A stretch of DNA of 64,000 nucleotides, from contig BCIT01000010.1 in NCBI GenBank assembly GCA_001600035.1, positions 124,001 to 188,000 on the forward strand. The letters are read 5' to 3'. Within the stretch, counting starts at the first letter, position 1. Every line of letters begins with the position of its first letter. This document shows positions 27,507-35,415 of this stretch, one piece after another. The notes below the pieces were generated by a model. The model searched no databases. It was given only the letters and a program-made list of their open reading frames with translations, and had not been told where the DNA came from. The stretch comes from Holtermanniella nyarrowii (lineage: Eukaryota; Basidiomycota; Tremellomycetes; Holtermanniales). The translations under genes and the position numbers were made by a program.

Positions 27507-29608
27507 GGTGGACCGAGGACATGGGAGGTAAAAGACGCCTAGCTCTGAGATGGGCGAGAAGGAGGGTCTGTGTGGTTCTATTCATCGCGGATTAATTATC
27601 ACTATCCCCTCTGCACCCTGCCAAACCTTCCAGGTCAAGCAAGACATGTCCCCATTGTGTGCATGATTCCCCGTCTCCCGTCTTGAGTCTATGCACTGAG
27701 GAATAATTCGGGTGCCAGGAAGCTGAGTCACCTTGTCTGCAAAGTTTGCTGTGCAGGTTCTGGCCGTCACGACAAGCATATGGTGAGTTCAGCCATTTCC
27801 TTGTCTGCAATTGCGCTGACGCTCAGAGCCTTCTAAAATGCTTTGACGCGCAGTGGGTGATGCACATCATGAAACAGAAGCTACAGAAGTGCTGGTGGGC
27901 GACAGGGTCTCCCTTCAGCGCTGCTGCTAGAGCTGAGGTTTGACAAATGTTCGCAACTTTCAGACAGAAGAGCATGCAACCTCCATGCCATGGGGTAACT
28001 TCTGCGACCGAGTGGGCTAACTTCCAACCTGGCATAGTAATGCATGCCCTGGAAAAGCCTGGCACGAGGCCACTAGATTACAGTCAAAAGGGAATCGATT
28101 GCATGACTCGGACATAGGTACGTCGACACCGCATTTTCTTGAAATCTGACGTAGCTGCCAAGCTCTTGATGCCGGCGCTGACCTTGCAGCTGAACAGAGA
28201 TCATCAGCGGTGATCGAACAAAAAGAGTCTGTTGAGTCGACCCACAGGGCAGCCGACCCTCCGTGGTGGTATCGCACAACCTCGCCTGCAGCTGCAGATC
28301 CATGTGTTTTAAAGACCTGATTCGCGATTCTCTTCCAATCCCACCTGTTGTTATTGATACGTCGTCTGCCACAGGCTATCGCGGCGACACGAAAGTCGAC
28401 GAAGCTACAGGCCAGCAGGTTGGCTGAGACACATTCTACAGACGCTGCCCGTCGGCTATGATCAGCAGTTCATGTTCTCTTGGAGACATTGTTGGACCTC
28501 GTTGACACTGCTCTCTGGAATGAAGCTTGTCACCCTCGCAAGTGGAATCGCAGGCAAAGTGAGCAAGTTCGCAACATCACTGGTCACTCACTCTAGTCAA
28601 ATCACAACCTTTTCGACACCAGCACCGCCCACCCGAGGACCTTCCTCCTTGAGAAGTGGGCAGTGATATCTAGCCCGCTCGTCTCTCTGTCTTGACCTGG
28701 CTCCAGTGGTTTGCGGCCAGCTTCGCCGCAGATCGCTTGCTGCTTCACATCTGGACGTTTATATCTGCCATGCGACTCGGCTGTGCGACCTTGATCGGTG
28801 CACATGCAGGTTGTGTACCGTGCTTCATCGACTGCATCGCTGTCTCCTTCCAGAACTCGTCCACCATTACAATCTTGACACAAGACAAAGCACTCATTCA
28901 TCGCTCTTCAGCCACTGCAGCGCGATGCGTAATTTGTTGAACCGGTAATGGTCCTCGCGGTTCTCAGAGCATCGGCTCCTGTCGAATGCTAAGCATCCGC
29001 TGCCATCTCCTCATCCGATTCTCGTCCGCGGATCCGCCTCTCCATCAACGGATGCTAGGACCGGCTCATGCGGCATTGTGGAGTCCGACGCATTCTTCCC
29101 ACGCCGAGAAGGCATCATACTGGAGGTCTGCCCCATTCCGGTAAGACTGGAGGCTAAGATTTCGTTTACAGCGCAGGCCGCGGCATGGCTGTCACCTCGC
29201 GCCGCAAGCGGAACGAATGTGGCAGCTCAGGTGGTCAATCTCGTTGCCCGGTAGCACACCTGGACACCAGTAAGCTGCTCATACGCATCACCTACAAGCA
29301 TTGGCCGACTGCAGCACTGAACCCACGATCTGCCGCTTTTTCTCAGCTCGTGCTGCGACTGTGAGGACGGTTTTTTCACCGTTCTCAGGCTCCACGATCC
29401 GGTCCCCAGATCGGCAGGTACATCGTCATCCGCAACCGTCACATGCCCTCCGCATTCTTTGTGACTCGGGAGAGGGCATGCCTGGACACGTACAAAAGGG
29501 CGAGTCCTCCGCTCGCTTCCCTCTCATCTTCTTCTTCCTCTTCTCAACCTTTCTTCCTCTTCTTATACAAACCAACCCCTCGTACATCACATCATTCGAG
29601 ATATTAAC
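27507..29608. other. gene-poor gap at the array's strand switch
   Basis: Frames are short and change often on both strands, without homology or a consistent splice chain. A pyrimidine-rich tract (ttcttcttcctcttctcaac and following, about 29525-29575) with catcattcgagatatta looks like a plus-strand fungal promoter and leader for the small spliced frame that starts at 29609. No transposase or reverse-transcriptase motif was found. Confidence 0.4.
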
Positions 29609-29823
29609 ATGCTCGGCAGCACCCACCACACACGCCATGATGTATGTACCTCCATGGGCAAGAAAATACTGACCAGGTCAGCTTACCCCTTCGCCACTAC
29701 ACACGTGTAGTGCTTCGCAGCTCCATGCTGAACCACCTTGGTGAGTCTCTTCTCTTAGCTATCTCGGCCTACACTGACCATATAGACTATCCCGATCTCC
29801 CGTCTAGTGTCACTCCAAACTGA
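29609..29823 (+). CDS. possible small spliced ORF (about 45 aa) or lncRNA exon set
   Basis: A start ATG at 29609 gives 11 codons (MLGSTHHTRHD). Two well-formed introns follow: 29642-29676 (gtatgt...tactgaccag) and 29741-29785 (gtgagt...ctgaccatatag). They join a frame reading VSLPLRHYTRVVLRSS and LDYPDLPSSVTPN, with a stop at 29821-29823. The CT-rich promoter-like tract upstream and the quality of the splice sites argue for a real transcript. The peptide has no recognisable motif, so the RNA could be non-coding. It overlaps the triplicated 197-bp unit. Confidence 0.35.
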
Positions 29824-30165
29824 TTGGCTCTTACGACTCATTTCAACGACGAGCTATCCCTCCCCTTGTCTCTTACCCGTCCCTCTTCGCCACTACCAAG
29901 CTAAATCTTTTGAAGGTTCACGCCGAGCGGCCGCTTTGGTATGTAAACTTCTGCTGTGTCAATCACTGACCACACAGATGATTAAGTTCTAGCGTCTCGT
30001 GCCACTACTAAGCCATTCGGCTAATGAAACTCCCTTCAACGACGGGCCGTCCCTCCCCTTGTCTCATTCCCATCCCTCTCCTTTATCCGGGTCCTCTTGC
30101 ATTAGTCATCTTGCCCTGGGTTATCGGCGGACTTGTGAGCTACATCTTGGATACACACTGACAAG
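29690..30165 (+). repeat. three degenerate ~197-bp units each with an intron-like segment
   Basis: Intron-like segments with a donor, an actgac branch site and an acceptor begin at 29741, 29939 and 30135, that is 198 and 196 bases apart. Flanking sequence repeats with the same spacing: ttcgccactac at 29690 and 29886, and a 31-base block at 29842-29872 and 30035-30065 that differs at three positions. This points to tandem duplication of an exon-intron unit. No long frame crosses all three. Confidence 0.6.
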
Positions 30166-30882
30166 CCTAGGTCTCTGTCTTGTCCCTGTCTCATTGTCCC
30201 TGTCTCATTGTCTTGTCTCATCCGTGCATCTGCGCGTAGCTAGTAATGCTAGGGCCAGACGCGAGCAGGGCCTTCAGCTCGTGGGCTGGCAATCGCCCGG
30301 TTATAAACCTAGCAGGACGGGCGCATGTTGCTAGGAGCGTGCGTGCTGTACCACTTTTTCTGTAGTTATAGCGAATGATATGCAAAAGATTTGCCTACAA
30401 TTCTTGCTTCTTCTCATGTCCAATCAGCCAAGTACTCAGCTTTTCGTCGCTCAATTTTCCGCCCAAACAGACCCTTGTCTCCGCAAATTGGCCTCGTGAT
30501 AGGATGTACTAGGTCGAACCGCATGTACTGAGTTCAAGTTTGCCATGACGATCAAGGGATGCATTGCGGCGTGCCGCGTGCGCACTGCGAGATCTGCGGA
30601 TGACGAGTACAATATCTTCGCCACTCCACGTTTCTTCAGCTCTCTCCCGCGCTCTGTTACAGGAGTGAAACAAGCCTCGCCCTCAGTTCATCTGCATGTA
30701 ATCCCATCATGCTTGGACGGTTTGACGTCAACCGTCGTCTACACACTATCCTTCACTTTTCTGAGTAAGTAAATGCCACATTGCCACTGGCCGTCCGATC
30801 ACTGGCAGTCTCATGGTGGCGGTGGAAAGACATCCATAAAGGTAACGGCTCACAAGTGAGATTGCATGCCTACATTCTTTTC
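30166..30882. other. non-coding spacer before the 23-bp repeats
   Basis: It begins with a short microsatellite of tgtcccTGTCTCATTg type at about 30180-30220. No gene or RNA is recognised in the remainder. Confidence 0.4.
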
Positions 30883-30949
30883 CGCACGAGCAGTGATCAG
30901 CCTACCGCACGAGAAGTGATCAGCCTGACGCACGAGAAGTGATCGACCT
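30883..30949 (+). repeat. three direct repeats, 23-bp period (set 1)
   Basis: cgcacgagMagtgatcRRcct occurs at 30883-30903, 30906-30926 and 30929-30949. It is a 21-base core at an exact 23-bp period with one or two mismatches between copies. It lies 230-300 bases upstream of the start of copy 8. Equal spacing of about two helical turns fits a cooperative protein-binding array. Confidence 0.85.
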
Positions 30950-30968
30950 GCGGAAGATCAGTAATCAC

Positions 30969-31024
30969 CAGCGGTTGCTATCACTATCCGCCAGCGGTTG
31001 CAACCATTGACCGTCAGCGGTTGC
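30969..31024 (+). repeat. three direct repeats, 23-bp period (set 2)
   Basis: cagcggttgc occurs at 30969-30978, 30992-31001 and 31015-31024, again at a period of exactly 23 bp. It is a different core from set 1 and out of register with it by 17 bases. Together the two sets form a compact six-site block in the presumed promoter of copy 8. Confidence 0.85.
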
Positions 31025-31180
31025 AACGTTCGCTCGACACTAAAGATGTTCTGTCGAAGATCGAAGGGTACTCTTTTCCATCTGCCGACCGTACTCTTCG
31101 TCCATACCTTGACTTTGAACTGTCTTTGACGAGCTACCTGTCTTTGACAAGCTACCCCTCTCTCATACGCAAGGACATAC

Positions 31181-33102
31181 ATGGCTGCCGATCTTCACGC
31201 AAGCAGTGGTTCTAGGTGCGCTTTTGAACTTCAACGCCAGTGTGGCACTGATCAAGCAGTAGGAATGCCTCAACTTCGTCATTGGGCAATCCATCAGCGC
31301 CGTCTCAAATGAGATACATCAGGCTTTCCAAGTGAGTTTTCTGTGACTTGTGGATTATCACTGATCCATAGGATCCCCGATAGAATCAGAGCCTGGCAGC
31401 TCAGAGACATCGCTGAACAGTTGGGCGCAACCTCTTCCAATAGGATGGCTGCAGCGGGGACTGTGGATCTTCGCTTCGACACTGACAAGGCAAGAGAATT
31501 CTTCTTGAATCAAGTACGAAGCGGGGAAGTGAATTTACACTCTATGATCAACTCGCAAGACCTTGTGCCTCCCCGGTGGAACGGTATCGTCGGGGTGACC
31601 GTGTTACCATTGTCATCAACACGTTCGACTGGCTCGAACTCAGAAGTCGCTCTGCTATCTTCGTCTCAATCGTTCGGTCACGTTCCGATTGCCTACTCCA
31701 GACAGCAATCTGACCAAACCTGGCCTCGCGACCGGCAACCGTCGCCTCCGTGTTCCACGCCCACCCCGCTTCCTCCAACACTGCCACCAGTGGCACCAAG
31801 GCCTCATCAGTGGGGATTCTGTCATCTGGAAGTGCGTATATCGCGAAGGAGAAAATGCGCTGACGAGTAGTGGGATGCCGGGTGTCCAGTCAGCTCCCTT
31901 ATTGACGAGCAGTCCAAGCGCGAGCTTACTCGTCAAGTGAGCAATCTTGCGGCGACGTATGGCACTGTGAAGCGCGTTGTCCTCGGAGATGCCTCCGTCG
32001 GCTCTCGAGTCTTCTTCCAACGCTTCCATGAAGCCCAAGCTGCAGCTGCAGCTTCAGCCAGCGCAGGTACCTTTGTCCGCTTTGTCAGACCTCAAGCCAC
32101 CTGGCTTTCACCCTGGACCGAATTGGGAACTGCGCCTTTATATGCCAGTGAGTTCATTCGCGAGTCTGAATCGAGGCTGACTCGCCAGAAGCTACACCTC
32201 CATCCTCTGACCCACCCATGCCGTTAACCTTACCCGCCACTGCTATGCCTTCCAACGCCTCTTCTAGTGATCCTCGGCTACGAAATGCTGGTCGTCTATC
32301 GGGGCTTTACTCCGCGTCGAGGCGCAATGAGCTTGATTTCGGGCCAGCCAGAGCACCCTCGACATCATTTCAGGTCCCCCAAGCTGCATCTACTGCCCTG
32401 CCAACGAGGTTCAGCGACGTGGCTGCGCACGACGACGCCACTGCCAACCTTGATCCCTCGATCATCGTGAGCGCCGAACACGATCCTCCACTTCCTCGGC
32501 TCTCGCAGCAAAGTCCTGACGGCCTTCCGCGACTCCCAGACTCTGACGTCGCCCAAGTCGACGCGGGCTTCGAGACGTCTCCTTTGACTTCGAGCCATGG
32601 TCCTCGATCTGCTCAAGCGGCCGGAATACTCTCGTCACCGTCGCCAGCATCTCTCCAGCGCAGACGACTCGACTCGCTGTCTGCATCCGATCCGCTGCCT
32701 GAAGGTCATGAAGATCCCCTGTTGACAGGATCGGAACGTCTCGCGAGAGAAAACGATCAGCTGTTGAAAGACAGGGAGCTGCTCGTGCAGGAGAAGAAGA
32801 CGCTGGTGCGCGAGAAGGATCAAGCTGTGAAGGAGAAGGATCAGCTTGTGCAGAAGCAGGATCAGCTGGCAAAGGAGAAGGATGAGCTCATCAAGGCCAA
32901 TGATCAGCTTGCGCAGCGCAATAAAGAGCTTGAACAAAAGCTCGACGACATCGAGGTCGTGAGGCATATCCGCTATGTGGCTTTTGCGCCATATGTCCGA
33001 AAGCACGCCGGGCATCTAGATGCCGCAGGCAGAGAAGCATGTATCGCGAGGTTGAACAAGCAGATGGAGGAAGAATCAGAGGAGCTTCTGGATTGTATAT
33101 GA
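31181..33102 (+). CDS. array copy 8: inverted member, modules A/B-like and C, long coiled coil
   Basis: The start ATG at 31181 (MAADLHASSGS) has introns at 31216-31259 and 31332-31371. The second is the phase-2 intron after the first strand (MRYIRLS). The first module reads IPDRIRAWQLRDIAEQLGA, TVDLRFDTDKAREFFL, RWNGIVGVTVL. After a Pro-rich linker comes CHLE, the phase-0 intron 31832-31870 and WDAGCPVSSL. Module C follows: LAATYGTVKRVVLGD, SRVFFQRFHEAQAAA, TFVRFVRPQ. A linker holds SSSDPRLRNAG. Then comes a long heptad coiled coil with repeated EKDQLV/KDQLAKEKDE units and the signature IEVVRHIRYVAFAPYVRKHA...EACIARL, with the stop at 33100-33102. It pairs best with copy 1. Its opposite orientation and the repeat-bearing promoter set it apart. 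Confidence 0.75.
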
Positions 33103-33251
33103 TTGTTGAGATGAGATGCTGTAGATGTGCCTTTGTCGGATCGTCACTTTTGCAGACGGTGGCTCGTCGGACAGAACGCAACGTCATGGGTAGACTGATG
33201 TGGTGACCTTGATTCCGAAGCATAGATTGACATGTCGTACAAGTCCCAAGT

Positions 33252-34238
33252 CTATCCTCTACCGACAAAAGGCATAGCGCTCGCCCTATCCATCAGCTCC
33301 CACAACCACCAACGAGCCGTGCTCGCCAAAACGTACATAAGTTCCATATTTAAAACGTTGGCATCCAACGGCAATCCACCAATGAACACCACAGCCGTTC
33401 CGACATTCATCGCACTCATCATCGGTTCCTCCCTGATACTCCCATCCGCCTGTGGACATCCCTTGGCTGCATGACCACCCATGGCGGTTGCTGCGTTTCC
33501 GATATCGATTTGCGAGCAGGCGATATTGTATTTACGACCGTCTAGGGCTGTGCATTTTGTTAGACCTGTGATTGCGTGTTTAGACATTGTGTACGGTGCT
33601 GAATCTGGGATTTTAGTGGGGCGGTCGGACAAGGGAGAGGGAACCTACTGGGACGAGGAGAGGTGGCGGAGATACTGCCGTTGTTAATGATTCGACCTCC
33701 TTGAGGTGATTGACTCTTCATAATTTTGAAAGCCTGTTGTGTGCACTGATTGTCAGTTCTCGGTCTAGTCCTTCGAAGGAAGCAGAGCACTCACAAGCAG
33801 ATGAGCAGTAACGTTGACGTTCATAACAGCTTGAAACTTGTCCAACGGAACATCTTCAAGCAAGATACCATTCGCAGCATCGATTCCGGCGTTCTCCTAC
33901 ATCAGCATAAACCTCAACATGCAGAGGCAAGACTCACGTTGAAAAGCAAATCCAAGCGACCAAACTTGTCCTGAGTCTGCTTGAACAGGGATTCGACTGC
34001 CGCTGGGTCCGAGACGTCTCCTGCAACACAGAGTGTCTCGGTGGGACATTGAGCTGCTGTTGCTTCGAGCTCGTTTGCCCGGCGTCCTGAGAGGACGACG
34101 GACCATCCTGCTTTGGAGAGTGCGATAGCAGAGATGCGGCCGATACCTATGAACATTAGCGCAGTTTATGAATGAAAACATACCTGACGATGCACCAGTG
34201 ACAAGAGCGATCTTTGAAGTTGAAGGAGAAGAAGACAT
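33252..34238 (-). CDS. short-chain dehydrogenase/reductase (classical SDR)
   Basis: A soluble NAD(P)-dependent oxidoreductase. The start ATG at 34238 gives [19 protein letters not shown], spliced to [20 protein letters not shown], which completes the TGxxxGIG cofactor loop. Downstream exons give [25 protein letters not shown] (the NAG motif), [25 protein letters not shown] (the catalytic Ser), then [17 protein letters not shown] with the Tyr-x-x-x-Lys pair. A last mini-exon gives [11 protein letters not shown], with the stop at 33252. Five short introns are needed; each junction restores the family consensus. Length is about 270 residues, normal for the family. The preference for an Arg after the Ser/Gly-rich strand (LSGRRANE) suggests NADPH. 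Substrate unknown. It is transcribed divergently from the KEN-box gene. Confidence 0.9.
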
Positions 34239-34551
34239 GATAAGCTGGATAGAAGAAACAAGATTTCTAGTGAGTTTGTCTGTTCTTTGTACTTTGAGCT
34301 GCTACACCAGGATCAACCGGCCCGGTTCCGATCCCGGCTAAACGCGGCTCACTCCCTGGCCTTACTTTCCCACAATCACATCAACATATGTACTAGCTTA
34401 ACCCCCGCGACTGTTTTCTTAGCTCCACTAACGTTTGTTGTGGCACAATCCAAGTTGGACAATATTCCACTTTTTCATCTTCTTTCTGCTTGATTTGTGA
34501 GTAAAACAAGAGTACATCTACCAGGATACAACTGAGTATGACAGTCTTGAA
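34239..34551. other. shared divergent promoter region
   Basis: 313 bases separate the SDR gene (minus) from the KEN-box gene (plus), so both promoters must lie here. The half before the KEN-box gene is C/T-rich. No clear TATA box. Confidence 0.5.
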
Positions 34552-35213
34552 ATGCCAGTCATCAAGAAAAAAGGTGCAATCTTTGCAATCTACTCTGATC
34601 TTCCCGAACCTTCCTCCTCTACTACTCAACTGCAGCTCAAAGCCAGCAACTCAATTCCAACACGCTCAAGTCCACGAGTGAAACGTAATATCCTATCCTC
34701 AGTCCAAGCTTCTGCACCTCTCAAGCGCGTAGCGCTCGAAACCCAAGGCAAACAAAGTACCGATAAACCGAAATTCACCATTTTCAATGACAGCAAGCCT
34801 CCTTCTTCACCATCATCCAAAAGCAAAACAAAGTCGATACCAGCTCGCGCAAAGGTTTCTGATAAAGAGAATCTAGCTCCTCTAGAGGCAATCACCGTCT
34901 CTCTGAGCCCTCGGGCCACAGTCAAGAGACCAGCCGCGACGGCGGCGGCAGGTGTCAGAAAGGGGACACTAGTGACAAAGAGCGTACCGGGTACAAAAGG
35001 TGGAAAGCGATACGAGGTCGAATGGGATGCAGATCCCGTTTTAGGAGATGTCTCGAGTCTATACGGAGCTGATCCATCTGCTGAGCCAGCCGGATTCAAA
35101 GAGATCGTGAGTTCTTCAGCTCTTTCTTCGTTGACAACGCTGACACGACAAGCCAACACCAGTCCGTAGATCTCGTCGAAGATCCACAATCTCCTCAACA
35201 AACGCATCGGTGA
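34552..35213 (+). CDS. small basic Ser/Pro-rich protein with KEN box
   Basis: Exon 1 runs 34552-35106 and exon 2 runs 35163-35213, across a 56-nt intron. The stop at 35211-35213 gives about 200 residues. The protein is disordered-looking and rich in S, P, K and A. It begins MPVIKKKGAIFAIYSDLPEP and contains VSDKENLAPLE near residue 105, a clear KEN box, with several RxxL-like sites (for example RVALE). Further on are GGKRYEVEWDAD and SSLYGADPSAEP. KEN boxes recruit Cdh1/Cdc20 for APC/C-driven destruction. The small size, basic N-terminal half and acidic C-terminal part recall securins, but no separase-inhibitory segment can be assigned by eye. It may simply be a cell-cycle-regulated protein of unknown role. 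Confidence 0.7.
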
Positions 35214-35415
35214 TGGCGTCAACACCGAACAAACAAGCGCAAGCTTGCTGACGCTCTTCTTTCCATTCTTGTCAGAACACTCTTGGGATCTGGGGCAGAG
35301 GTTTCAAGGAAACACTACTGTATCATATAATGCCTGCGACGAGTCCACGAAATGTATACCCTGCTTGAGAAAAGAAACGCATTATAATGCATGCATGCAC
35401 GTCGTTCAAGAAGCT

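Noticed and set aside
27507-29608. Decayed transposon in the gene-poor gap
   Set aside because: I looked for terminal repeats, transposase or reverse-transcriptase motifs on both strands and found none. The frames are too short to claim an element.
30883-31024. CRISPR-like array
   Set aside because: The repeats are nearly contiguous with 2-base gaps (set 1) or 13-base gaps (set 2), only three units each, and the DNA is eukaryotic nuclear.
6433-33102. Array genes as LINE ORF1 proteins (coiled coil plus RRM)
   Set aside because: The copies have conserved spliceosomal introns, different architectures and no reverse-transcriptase or endonuclease frame nearby, and I saw no poly-A tails or target-site duplications.
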